Positions 26,367 through 34,088 of a stretch of 52,173 bases of DNA are shown piece by piece. The stretch is from Candidatus Aquicultor sp. (GTDB lineage Bacteria; Actinomycetota; Aquicultoria; Aquicultorales; Aquicultoraceae). The notes below the pieces were generated by a model. The model was not told the origin of the DNA. It searched no databases and saw only the letters and a list, made by a program, of their open reading frames with translations. The stretch is taken from positions 1 through 52,173 of the forward strand of contig DASXVE010000018.1 of assembly GCA_036504445.1 (NCBI GenBank), read 5' to 3'. Position 1 is the stretch's first letter, and every line of letters begins with the position of its first letter. Position numbers and translations under genes: made by a program.

Positions 26367-26775
26367 GCATTTTACTCCGAAAAACTTTGTAAAGCATAAA
26401 TGGTCGATCGGTTATCCATATAGCCAACCTTTATTTTACAGTATTTGCGATTTGCTAAATAGCTTTGAATAATATTCTCTAATAATTATGATTGTTATTT
26501 CAATCTTTGGAACTATAAGGGCAAGCAGTAACCTCGTGAAAGTGAACCAGCTAACTATGATGTAGCTTTGGTTTGTGCAACGAAGACGAGCTTTCTAGAG
26601 GTGTGGTATAGATATGCCCTGCCCTCTTAAATCCCCGATAGCTTTCGCCATGAGAAATTAGGCCAAAATTGACCATGGGCATACATGGGCATGAAAGGAA
26701 AACGTCTTTGAAGAAACAGATCATTATCATGCTAAGAGAAAGCAAAGTATAGTAGGATTGACGAGCGGCGATCAA
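26367..26775. other. Intergenic stretch before the IS256 element
   Basis: This AT-rich 409-base stretch holds the upstream region of the LuxR-type pair (TAAAAT-like -10 candidates around 26440) and a direct repeat of CATGGGCATA near 26675-26695. The longest open frame (74 codons, 26551-26775 minus) has no ribosome site and no natural-looking composition. No gene is supported. Confidence 0.5.
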
Positions 26776-28091
26776 GTCCCACTTTTTCTGTAAATTCGTT
26801 CCCCAGCTAGTGCCCTTACACGGGCACTAGCTTTACCTCCAGTTTTGCCTCGGTCTTCGTCTTGGTTCTCACCGACATATCCAAGTACTTCCGACTTGAG
26901 AGCCATTCGTCAGTTTGCTCTGCCGCAAGCGCAGTAATCAATCTTACTGCCGCCGTCTCATTCGGAAAGATCCGCACAACCTTGGTCCTGCGCTTGATCT
27001 CCTGGTTGAAGCGCTCAAGCATATTGGTAGTTCTCATGCGTTTTCTATGTTTCTCCGGTAGAGAGAAGCACGCCAGAATATCGTCAGCCGCCTCTTCAAG
27101 CATTGTTGTTACGGCCGGATAGCGTTTCTCATAACGCTGCATTATCTCGCTTAAGACTTCGCGTGCCCGCTTACCGTCTGGGCTCTCAAAGACCATGCGC
27201 ATCTCGGCTCTTAAGCCTGCTCTGTCACTTCTTGCAACTTTAGCGCATAAAGTGACACTGACACCGCTGCCAAATAGCGCCGACGAATTGTTTCTCAGCC
27301 GCTTTGACGAGACCTTTGTGTTCGTTGCTTACCACAAACTCAACGCCGGTTAAGCCTCGTTCAGAGAGTGAGCGGAAGAGTTCACGCCAACTGGTCTCGC
27401 TCTCGGCGTTGGCGATCTCGACAGCTAGAATCTTTCGAAACCCGTCATCGTTTATACCGGCGACGATTAAAACGCTTTGACTTACCACCCCGCGGGGTGT
27501 GCGTACCTTCTCGTATCTGGCATCGATTAGAAGATGCGGGTACGCATCTAATGGGCGCATACGAAATGCAAGCAAATCTTGATCAAGCTGGCCGCAAAGG
27601 CGCGACACCTGGCTTTTTGATACCGCACTCCCGCAGAGTTCTTCGGCAATCTTGGTCACGTTTCGAGTCGAGACCCCTTGCACATACATCTCAATAATTG
27701 AGAGCACCAATGCTTTCTCACTTCGCTGGTATCGCTCGAAGAGCTTTGTTGAGAAGTTGCCCTCTCGATCCTGGGGCACGGCCAAGGTGATATCGCCGAC
27801 TCTCGTATGCAGCGTTCTTGGTTTGTAGCCGTTGCGCTCGTCACAGCGCTCATATGGATCGGCAGCCAAGAAATCTGTTATCTCTTCTTCCAGATGCGAT
27901 TGTAAAAACCTTTCTATGAGCGAGCGCAAGAAATCCTTGTCATTTATCAATGCGTCTTGCAAAATACCGCCACTACTCATACGCTTTTCTTGAGCCATCA
28001 AAATTCCTCCTTAGGTTGTTTGGTCACTTCCTAATTTTGAGGAACGATGGCTTGCTTTTCAACTTAGCCCTTTTTACAGAAGTTTAGGGGC
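26776..28091 (-). mobile_element. IS256-family insertion sequence, inactivated
   Basis: An element of about 1.3 kb with a single transposase gene between imperfect terminal inverted repeats. The left end begins GTCCCACTTTTTCTGTAAA; the right end, read inward, begins GCCCCTAAACTTCTGTAAA. Size and transposase match the IS256 family. I found no matching 8-9 bp target duplication at the two ends, which suggests an old insertion or later rearrangement. Confidence 0.78.
26816..28001 (-). pseudogene. IS256-family (Mutator-type) transposase, frameshifted
   Basis: Two frames together make one transposase. Residues 1-253 run from 28001 to 27240 (LLIDARYEKVR with the first catalytic Asp; ends CQCHFMR then TAA). 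The C-terminal part resumes at about 27235 as VARSDRAGLRAEMRM and runs to 26816. Between them the gene keeps 4 bases where the family has about 15, so an 11-base deletion is the simplest explanation. The second catalytic Asp, normally in VSDxHKGL, is Asn here (VSNEHKGL). Both changes argue that the protein is dead. Confidence 0.8.
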
Positions 28092-28181
28092 TTAATCTCT
28101 CAACTCTCACCGGCTGAAACATTTTATTCATGGTAGTAATTACCACGATCAAGACTATGAATATTATCATAACAGCATTAC

Positions 28182-28415
28182 CTAGCTTAACAGTTTTGTT
28201 GTCAGATTTATCAAGCGTTCTAATGCTATAGCGGCTAATACGCCAAGCATTGTAAGAACTAGAGGTATTCCTAATGGTGCCAAAGCTGTAAGAAACGAGA
28301 GAACAAAAATAATTGTTGTTAGTAGGAACAGAAATGTTTTATTTTTAATCAATTTTCGGTCACCGCAAATTGTAAACGTTCTTTTCGCTTGTAATGCCGG
28401 TCCTGCTTGAGCCAA
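28182..28415 (-). CDS. Small two-segment membrane protein, unknown
   Basis: A frame of up to 77 codons. The C-terminal 50 residues form two hydrophobic segments (FLFLLTTIIFVLSFLTAL and IPLVLTMLGVLAAIALERL). No good ribosome site was found at the ATG at 28415; translation may start later. A second, out-of-frame hydrophobic reading overlaps its end and runs into the right end of the IS256 element (about 28097-28165, with VMIIFIVLIVVITTMNKMF). This may be a neighbouring small gene trimmed by the insertion. Function unknown. Confidence 0.35.
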   Translation of the reverse strand: MAQAGPALQAKRTFTICGDRKLIKNKTFLFLLTTIIFVLSFLTALAPLGIPLVLTMLGVLAAIALERLINLTTKLLS

Positions 28416-28459
28416 TTCTAACGCTAGCTTAAGCCGATCACAACCGTTGAAGATCCTAG

Positions 28460-28720
28460 GGATATCTAAGATTTAGCAAAAAAACCAAGCTCAGCTATCT
28501 AGATAATTTCAGCTGGGAGAAAAACCCCAATTACGAAACCGATACGACGCCGAAGTGGGCTAAGGCAAATGAAGTGCCGTCGTTCGGTCTGACCGAAGCC
28601 GTGCCGCTTTATACCTCGATTACCAGCAATCCGGAGGATTTCAAGTACCTGGTCGACCCGGAGCCTTTTATGGACGCGTTTGATAAGGCACTGCAGATGA
28701 CCGGTAACCTGCTCGGATAA
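28460..28720 (+). pseudogene. 3' remnant of an unidentified gene
   Basis: A plus-strand frame of 86 codons with no start codon near its 5' end and an in-frame TAG at 28457-28459. From about 28490 the translation looks natural (SYLDNFSWEKNPNY, VPSFGLTEAVPLYT, FKYLVDPEPFMDAFDKAL) with GC-rich third positions, unlike the surrounding AT-rich sequence. It ends with TAA and is followed 17 bases later by a strong terminator in the right orientation. I read it as the tail of a deleted gene. The family is not recognised. Confidence 0.55.
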
Positions 28721-28736
28721 ATAGCTTTTTCTTTTC

Positions 28737-28775
28737 GCTGATGATGCCTAGAAACTAGGCATCATCAGCCTTTTT
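28737..28775 (+). terminator. Intrinsic terminator of the remnant gene
   Basis: A perfect 14-bp stem (28737-28750 with 28756-28769), a five-base loop and then TTTTT on the plus strand. It outlives the gene whose 3' end precedes it. Confidence 0.85.
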
Positions 28776-28796
28776 ATACCGGGATTGGCTCTAGGC

Positions 28797-29003
28797 TTAT
28801 TGATTACCATGCTTGAGCCTCATAAGCCTTGATATGATTGCATAGGCAATAAAACCAAGTGGGTACAGCACAAGCAAGACAATCAGAACAGCAAGATATC
28901 TATTGATATCATATCGAGCAGCATCAAAAAAACCCATACTGCTGAGCCAAACATTGCAATTAAATAGAGTGCTTCCGTAAAACCAATCCCCTGCATACAT
29001 CAC
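28797..29003 (-). CDS. Small membrane protein downstream of the ABC transporter
   Basis: A 68-residue frame with one clear membrane segment (YLAVLIVLLVLYPLGFIAYAII) and a basic C-terminus (RLMRLKHGNQ). Possible starts are GTG at 29003 or ATG at 29000; GAGG lies very close, so initiation is uncertain. It lies 64 bases past the ABC ATPase on the same strand and may be an accessory subunit or immunity-type protein. No family recognised. Confidence 0.45.
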   Translation of the reverse strand: MMYAGDWFYGSTLFNCNVWLSSMGFFDAARYDINRYLAVLIVLLVLYPLGFIAYAIISRLMRLKHGNQ

Positions 29004-29067
29004 CTCAGACGAATCACGGTATATTTATAGTAATCATAGAACCATAAGTTTGATTGATAAATATGCG

Positions 29068-29733
29068 TTAAACTACGCAAAAACTCTTGTTCATATTGAT
29101 AGCCCGAGTAGCCCTCTCGGCCACCATCGGGTCATGCGTCACCATCACTATGGTCGTTCCCTTTTGGTGGATATCTGAGAATAGATCGAGAATTTCATGT
29201 GTATTTCTTTGATCTAAGTTGCCTGTAGGCTCATCGGCTAAGATGACTTTCGGCTGGTTGATAAGCGCCCTTGCAATAGCGATTCTTTGTTGCTCTCCAC
29301 CAGATAGCTCAGACGGATAATGCTTAGCTCTTGCGATCATGCCTACCCGCTCAAGCACAATTTCCGCTCGTTCATAAGCTTCGTTCGGTTTCAGACCTGC
29401 AATAAGCAGCGGTGCGGCAATATTTTGCAGAGCGTTGAAACTGGAAATCAAATTAAAGAATTGGTGAACGATACCTATCTCTTTGTTCCTGTAGCTAGCA
29501 ATGCTGCCCTTACTCAATGCATAGAGATCGGTGTCTCTGAACAGCACCTGTCCCGACGTAGGCCTAAGAAAGCCAGCCATAATATTCAAGATAGAAGTCT
29601 TCCCGGAACCAGAAGGCCCCATAATTACCGAGAACTCACCTTCCTGAACTGTAATACCGAGATCGCTGATGATGGGTATAAGTCTCTTGTTTAGTGTGTA
29701 GCTTAGGCTTACTGCCTCTAGATTGTATAGCAT
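29068..29733 (-). CDS. ABC transporter ATP-binding protein (LolD/MacB type)
   Basis: A 221-residue ATPase. Walker A GPSGSGKTS is at about residues 39-47, with the Q-loop in IGIVHQFFNL. The signature LSGGEQQRIAIARAL, Walker B VILADEPTGNLD and the H-loop VTHDP follow. The GNLD after Walker B is typical of the LolD/MacB/FtsE group, which drives mechanotransmission by FtsX-type permeases rather than simple transport. It is encoded 11 bases after the permease, in one operon with the secreted protein upstream. Confidence 0.93.
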   Translation of the reverse strand: MLYNLEAVSLSYTLNKRLIPIISDLGITVQEGEFSVIMGPSGSGKTSILNIMAGFLRPTSGQVLFRDTDLYALSKGSIASYRNKEIGIVHQFFNLISSFNALQNIAAPLLIAGLKPNEAYERAEIVLERVGMIARAKHYPSELSGGEQQRIAIARALINQPKVILADEPTGNLDQRNTHEILDLFSDIHQKGTTIVMVTHDPMVAERATRAINMNKSFCVV

Positions 29734-29744
29734 TGTTAGCTCCT

Positions 29745-30902
29745 TTATTCGACAACTAATAAGCGCGAGACATCCATTTTCCTAAGCCTATATTTGAGTT
29801 GAAAGATAGAGAGCACCAGGCAGCCTAAAATTATTACTGCGACAAAGACCGACATTGACATGCTTGTCTCATTTGGAATATAAAGCCCGAGGTTACCCTG
29901 AAGGACGTAAATCCCTAGTGCAATACCTAGAAAGCCTGTTAATGTATTTAGAAGGATTTGCTCAAGAGTAAACATTTTGACGAGCCTGGTTTCAGAAAGG
30001 CCGAGCGAAAAAAGGATTGCGAGGTTCTTTTTCCTTCTTTCCATTCGAGAAAACTGTTCGCGTAGAATGAAGATCGCATAGACTAATAACGCGGCCCAAA
30101 TCGTAGCATATCGAACATTTCTGTTCAGCGTTTGTTCAACTCTTGCCGCACCTTTAGCGTAAGCCTCGGGAACCGGATCGACCAACCACTCGCGTGATTT
30201 TGGAATGGACCTGATCATTGCTGCAGCTTGACTGGGCGAATTGCCGCTTAGCTTAATAAAGACATCCGTAAAAACAACGCCATCGGCAGACAAAAGTTTT
30301 GTGACTTCCGGGTTGGCTGGGCTGACAAGACCGTTTACTTCGTTCGTTGGAGCGTATATGGCGCTTATTATGCCCGCCCGGTGCACTTTCCGTATGTTGC
30401 CAAACCTATCTCCAATTGACTGATCAAAAGCTATCTTGTCGCCAATACCGACGCCAAATCGCTTTGCTGTCATGTAATCTATGCCCCAGGCATCCGCCTT
30501 TCTCATAGCTCCTTTTAGTAGTAAACCATCAGAAAAGTAGGTCATTACAATCCGGTTAACCTGCGATGGTTGGTAGTAATAATTAATAATGTTCTGATAA
30601 AACGTCTTGCCATTAACATAGACTCTTTCAACCGATCCAGCGTTGAGGCCGGTCAACTCAAAGGCATTGGAACTCAAATTCTGATTAATCAATTGGATAT
30701 CTTGCTTTGTAAGTGGCCCGTTGATTCTAAGATCATAGCGAGCGTTCTGGAATGTAGCCGTAAACATGTAGTTTACGGCAGGCCACATTGCTGCAAAAAA
30801 GAATGCTATAGCTACGATGATCACGATGAAAGCCGATTGTCTAAATGTGGCGTAGAGTCGTTTCTTGTACTCTGCACATAAATAACTCGATAGAAATCTC
30901 AA
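29745..30902 (-). CDS. FtsX-like ABC permease
   Basis: A 385-residue permease. One membrane segment lies near the N-terminus (SAFIVIIVAIAFFFAAMW), then an extracytoplasmic MacB-type domain (about 45-250) and three further membrane segments at about 265-375. This is the half-size FtsX/MacB architecture that works as a dimer with the adjacent ATPase. Such systems export lipoproteins, peptides or antimicrobial agents, or signal across the envelope. The neighbouring secreted protein and a lipoprotein 2 kb away are candidate clients. Confidence 0.85.
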   Translation of the reverse strand: MRFLSSYLCAEYKKRLYATFRQSAFIVIIVAIAFFFAAMWPAVNYMFTATFQNARYDLRINGPLTKQDIQLINQNLSSNAFELTGLNAGSVERVYVNGKTFYQNIINYYYQPSQVNRIVMTYFSDGLLLKGAMRKADAWGIDYMTAKRFGVGIGDKIAFDQSIGDRFGNIRKVHRAGIISAIYAPTNEVNGLVSPANPEVTKLLSADGVVFTDVFIKLSGNSPSQAAAMIRSIPKSREWLVDPVPEAYAKGAARVEQTLNRNVRYATIWAALLVYAIFILREQFSRMERRKKNLAILFSLGLSETRLVKMFTLEQILLNTLTGFLGIALGIYVLQGNLGLYIPNETSMSMSVFVAVIILGCLVLSIFQLKYRLRKMDVSRLLVVE

Positions 30903-30959
30903 TACACCCTACCTCCAAAGATGAGGCACCCAGACGCCAGTCTGGGTGCCTGTCTTAGT

Positions 30960-31454
30960 CTAGTTCTTAGTTGTTGTTACCCATGCGGGTGATCCGTAGG
31001 AAATATCCCAGTTAAGCTCTGTGCTCTGACCGTGACGATGTCTGTATTGGCTTCCATACGCTGTATTTTTCGCTACCGCGCTGAAGTTCAAATAAGCATT
31101 CACGGTCGGAGTAATCATCCACCAGCCCGAATAGAAGCGGTACGCCGGACTAACGAAAATGCCCGGGTTGTAATAGCCCCAATTAACGGATGCCGGAACA
31201 TTATACGATGTGTTGACCGGTTTGTTGAACTGAGTCGCGTTTATCTCAGTAACGAAGTTGGAGCTATAAGGATTCGGGATCACGATCCAACCATACGTCG
31301 TCTTAGCCGAGAAATAGATCGTCTGGTTGGTTGAGGGAGTATAATCATTCGCCGTAAATGTGTTTGATATGTTTGACACTGCAAGTGCCGGTATGGCCTG
31401 CACCAAAACAAACATAAAAACAGCGGCAAAAATTACCATTGCACGTTTGCGCAT
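30960..31454 (-). CDS. Secreted protein of unknown function
   Basis: A 164-residue protein with a clear Sec signal peptide: basic MRKR start, hydrophobic core and a cleavable AxA site (IPALA) near residue 25. The mature part is rich in Y, W, N, S and T and has few charges, suggesting a small beta-rich extracellular domain. It ends WDISYGSPAWVTTTKN. An ideal AAGGAGG site precedes the ATG. It is the first gene of the ABC operon and has a structured leader with a possible 14-residue leader peptide. No family recognised; a transporter substrate or sensor is possible. Confidence 0.75.
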   Translation of the reverse strand: MRKRAMVIFAAVFMFVLVQAIPALAVSNISNTFTANDYTPSTNQTIYFSAKTTYGWIVIPNPYSSNFVTEINATQFNKPVNTSYNVPASVNWGYYNPGIFVSPAYRFYSGWWMITPTVNAYLNFSAVAKNTAYGSQYRHRHGQSTELNWDISYGSPAWVTTTKN

Positions 31455-31502
31455 AGCACATCCTCCTTTTTAAGATACATTACTCGTGGTAGAATTATCT
31501 GT

Positions 31503-31553
31503 GCCACCTTTTGGTTCGCGCACGAGCCATCTAGCTCGTTTCCAGAGGGTGGC
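31503..31553 (-). promoter_or_regulatory. Structured leader upstream of the secreted-protein/ABC operon
   Basis: An outer stem GCCACC/GGTGGC (31503-31508 with 31548-31553) encloses an inner ACGAGC/GCTCGT stem. It lies about 50-100 bases before the secreted-protein ATG and directly follows a short possible leader peptide. No U-run follows, so it could act at translation or by antitermination. I do not recognise it as a known riboswitch class. Confidence 0.45.
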
Positions 31554-31554
31554 T

Positions 31555-31599
31555 TTATAACTTCTGACGGTATGGCCCCGCCCACATAGAAACTCTCAA
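31555..31599 (-). CDS. Possible 14-residue leader peptide
   Basis: A TTG codon at 31597-31599 is preceded by AAGGAGGTGG at a proper distance and opens a frame reading MRVSMWAGPYRQKL, then TAA. The stop lies immediately before the stem-loop at 31503-31553, the geometry of a translation-controlled attenuator. The strong ribosome site with no longer gene behind it is the main support. Confidence 0.35.
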   Translation of the reverse strand: MRVSMWAGPYRQKL

Positions 31600-31724
31600 T
31601 ATAACCACCTCCTTCCAGCCATAGCCTTGAAACAATGGCGCTGAGTAGCATCGATGTGCGACTCAACCATACGCAAGACATAAAACCGTTAATTTTAACT
31701 ATATCTCTTAGGCTGTCGCATAAA

Positions 31725-32661
31725 TCATGCCACCAGTCGTTTGATAGATCGTAAGTTTTCACCGTGCACCTTATTCGTGTAAAGGAGCACGTTATAGGCT
31801 AGAATTAACCATTTGAAATGTTCTTTGACATGCGAGAGCTTCTTGAGATAAAAGGGTAGCTCATCTATACGGATTATCTCTTTTAGCTGGGAGAATACCT
31901 GCTCGATCACCGCTCTTTTATTGAGAAGAATTCTGCCAAATCGAGAACGGGTACGTCGAAATGCACGTTTTCTCTCACCCTTGGCAAGAAGGACTGCTTT
32001 TTCGACTGTTTTAGCTCGCCCGTGGGTTAATACGGGCAACAAGTTTTGGTCCTAACTACCTGCGGCACTACTTGTAGAGTGTGGTAACATCATAGGCTGT
32101 GTCCCCGGTCAAATATTTTAGTTTTGAATGTATCTTCGTAGCCTCTTTGAGCATGTATTTTGCCGGGGCAATCTCTTTAGGGGATGCCTTGGTAACGGTG
32201 AAGAATAGCGTAGCACCTTTTAGATCACAGGCTACGTGCAATTGATACCCATAAAACATTCCCTTTGAGGAATATCCTCAAGTTAGCATTGGGTTGTAGT
32301 TTGGGGTCTGCCTCGATTGCCGAAGAACCGATAAAACAGCAATACCACTTGAAAGATTAGTAGTGATCTTTTTATAAAGCCGATCTCGCAGTCTTCTTAA
32401 ATCCGAGTCATTCTTTCTTCTTGCAAGCGTTGCTAAATGCGGAATGTTTCCTGGGCCTAGATTGAAAAGACGTGCCCACAGCCTGCAACTATTAAGTCTA
32501 AAGTAAAGTCCTCTTAAAGATAATCCCATAATGGATACTAAGACAAGCATGACCGAGATATCAGAATCATTATATCTTTTGGGTCTGCCCCTTCGAGGGA
32601 TGCAAGGTCTGCCTCGCTTCTCACCCTCTAATTCTGCAACAAGCTCTCGCTAGATTGTCAC
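31725..32661 (-). pseudogene. Decayed IS4/IS5-type (DDE_Tnp_1) transposase
   Basis: Fragments in several frames add up to one transposase. The N-terminus runs ELEGEKRGRPCIPRRGRPKRY... through NIPHLATLARRKND. Next, in a shifted frame, comes SSAIEADPKLQPNAN, where the family has its first DDE Asp. Then GYQLHVACDLKGATLFFTVTKASP and YLTGDTAYD carry the second Asp. The C-terminus has RAVIEQVFSQLKEIIR with the last Glu. At least three frame changes and in-frame stops (near 32655, 32280 and 32068) interrupt it. No intact copy lies in the window. Exact IS subgroup uncertain. Confidence 0.7.
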
Positions 32662-32687
32662 GATTTTGAATGCAATCTGGTACGGTA

Positions 32688-32752
32688 TGTTCGCCACCTC
32701 TTTCTTATGGGTTTTGTTTTGGCGAACACCATCCTACCAGAAGTGAGGTGGC
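32688..32752. repeat. Overlapping inverted repeats near the dead transposase
   Basis: TGTTCGCC (32688-32695) pairs with GGCGAACA (32721-32728), and the overlapping GCCACCTC (32693-32700) pairs with GAGGTGGC (32745-32752). The two hairpins exclude each other. Position just upstream of the transposase start suggests remains of an IS terminus. Confidence 0.4.
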
Positions 32753-32811
32753 ATTTTCTTATGCAACTGTCAAAGACCAATATTTGCGTGACACGATGAT
32801 ATATAGCAAGG

Positions 32812-33192
32812 CTATTTAATAGTGATATTATCCTTGGGTAAATCTGTATCTAGCGAATCTATAATTACCTTGCCATTTACTGCATGCTCAGTTCCCTTTA
32901 TCGAGAACTTGTTACCTCGAATATCAAAGCTAAGAACAGGTTGAGCTTGATTTCCTCCAAGGGTAAAGACAACGCTGTTCGGTTCGTTTGGGAGGGTTTC
33001 GGCAGCAGGAAGCTTCCAGTCGATATTCTTATGGTTGTTTGCTTTGTCGCCGGCATTATTGAGAAAAGTTCTTAACTGTTGCCGTATACTGTCCTCTCTG
33101 GGCATGGCTCCATTTACTGCAGACATACATCCAGTCACACTCAGCATTATTACTATTGAAATAATTGAAAAAGATACGATAATTTTTCTCAT
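32812..33192 (-). CDS. Small lipoprotein of unknown function
   Basis: A 126-residue lipoprotein. The N-terminus MRKIIVSFSIISIVIMLSVTGC has the lipobox VTGC, with the lipidated cysteine at residue 22. The mature part is about 100 residues of mixed charge with a strand-rich C-terminus (VVFTLGG, PVLSFDIRGNKFSIKG, GKVIIDSLD). The start is set by AAGGAGA nine bases before this ATG; the frame is open upstream to 33324 but that part is not protein-like. It is downstream of the stand-alone HTH gene on the same strand. No family recognised. Confidence 0.72.
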   Translation of the reverse strand: MRKIIVSFSIISIVIMLSVTGCMSAVNGAMPREDSIRQQLRTFLNNAGDKANNHKNIDWKLPAAETLPNEPNSVVFTLGGNQAQPVLSFDIRGNKFSIKGTEHAVNGKVIIDSLDTDLPKDNITIK

Positions 33193-33423
33193 GCGACACT
33201 TCTCCTTAATGAATGCGTTGCCTATATAGGTCGAATTGAATTCGAACGCAGCTAATAACTGCGGCATGCTTCCAAAGACTTGAGATAATAACTTAGCTCG
33301 TATCAGGCAAAGCATTGTTTTCATGAGGTTAGTGCCGATACGTTTCTAAGAGCGGGTTTCTTTAGCTAAGAAGACTAACGTATATGTCTTTAGGAAGCTT
33401 AGCTATCGCTTAATCCCCTCTCA

Positions 33424-33444
33424 GAATACTAAAATATAGTATTC
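33424..33444. promoter_or_regulatory. Perfect 8-bp palindrome, possible operator
   Basis: GAATACTA and TAGTATTC are separated by five bases, 37 bases past the HTH gene stop and 230 bases before the lipoprotein start. No U-run is present, so a terminator is unlikely. The minus strand reads GAATACTAT, the same 9-mer as in the LuxI-like promoter. Confidence 0.4.
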
Positions 33445-33481
33445 ATCTTGAGGGAACAACCCTTAAATACCCTAGGTTACC

Positions 33482-33733
33482 CTATGTTTTTTGAGAAATA
33501 TCCAGCTCAGCTAATTCAAAACGATTTGAAACATTACATTTGCGAAAGGCCTTTGAGGCGTGAGACTCAATAGTTTTTATAGATAACTGAAGCTCAACCG
33601 CAATAGTCTTGTATGGTAGTCCTTTTTGCAGATACCTAAGCACTTGCTTCTCTCGGCCAGTCAGTTTGGCATGATTGTCGCAACTGGATTTGATGACAGG
33701 TTTATCCTCCATCTGATTCTTGTCTTGGTTCAA
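33482..33733 (-). CDS. Stand-alone LuxR/GerE-type HTH protein
   Basis: An 83-residue protein that is almost only a LuxR/GerE HTH (about residues 22-78: KLTGREKQVLRYLQKG, YKTIAVELQLSIKTIESHASKAFRK). The start is TTG at 33733, supported by GGAGGGAG seven bases upstream. It resembles the size of Bacillus GerE. Lacking any sensor domain, it could be a constitutive regulator, or could interfere with or heterodimerise with the membrane HTH proteins. It is encoded 355 bases past the second membrane LuxR pair and before the lipoprotein gene. Confidence 0.75.
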   Translation of the reverse strand: MNQDKNQMEDKPVIKSSCDNHAKLTGREKQVLRYLQKGLPYKTIAVELQLSIKTIESHASKAFRKCNVSNRFELAELDISQKT

Positions 33734-34088
33734 TGATAGCTCCCTCCGATTATTCTCATTTCCGTAGATCGCTTTCTACGATACGTTTACGCTCTGCCTA
33801 TAATCACCATTACCTGCAAAATTACCTTTTCTGAATTGCAGAGCATGATTGGCATAGGTTTTACACTATACGAATGAGTTGATTTGATGTAATTAGGTTT
33901 CAAGTTTCTTAAACGCATGGCAATATCGTGATTTTCAGCTGATGCGCTTCGAAGGTTTGCCAAGCTATCTTAAAATACTATAGGGGCATATTAAGGATGC
34001 GCCTGTCACCTATAAGCATCAAAATGAAGGAAGGGTTTGTCACCCATGAGAATCAAGGCCTGTCACCTAAAAGAACTAATGGCTTTAT
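33734..34088. other. Intergenic stretch with three GTCACC repeats
   Basis: No gene is seen. Near the right end, three degenerate direct repeats of the form CCTGTCACCTATAAG-CATCAA occur at 34002-34024, 34036-34058 and 34059-34082; the last ends at the stop of the membrane LuxR gene. A further AATACTAT copy lies at 33974-33981. The repeats could be an operator array or a remnant of a small repeat family. Confidence 0.45.

Noticed and set aside
26551-26775. 74-codon minus-strand open frame next to the IS256 element
   Set aside because: No Shine-Dalgarno site, no domain-like pattern, ends at the IS boundary.
26768-28099. Target-site duplication flanking the IS256 element
   Set aside because: The 8-9 bases next to each end do not match.
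31433-31762. 109-codon minus-strand open frame across the secreted-protein leader
   Set aside because: Overlaps the signal-peptide start of the real gene in another frame, crosses the structured leader and reaches into the dead transposase; not protein-like.
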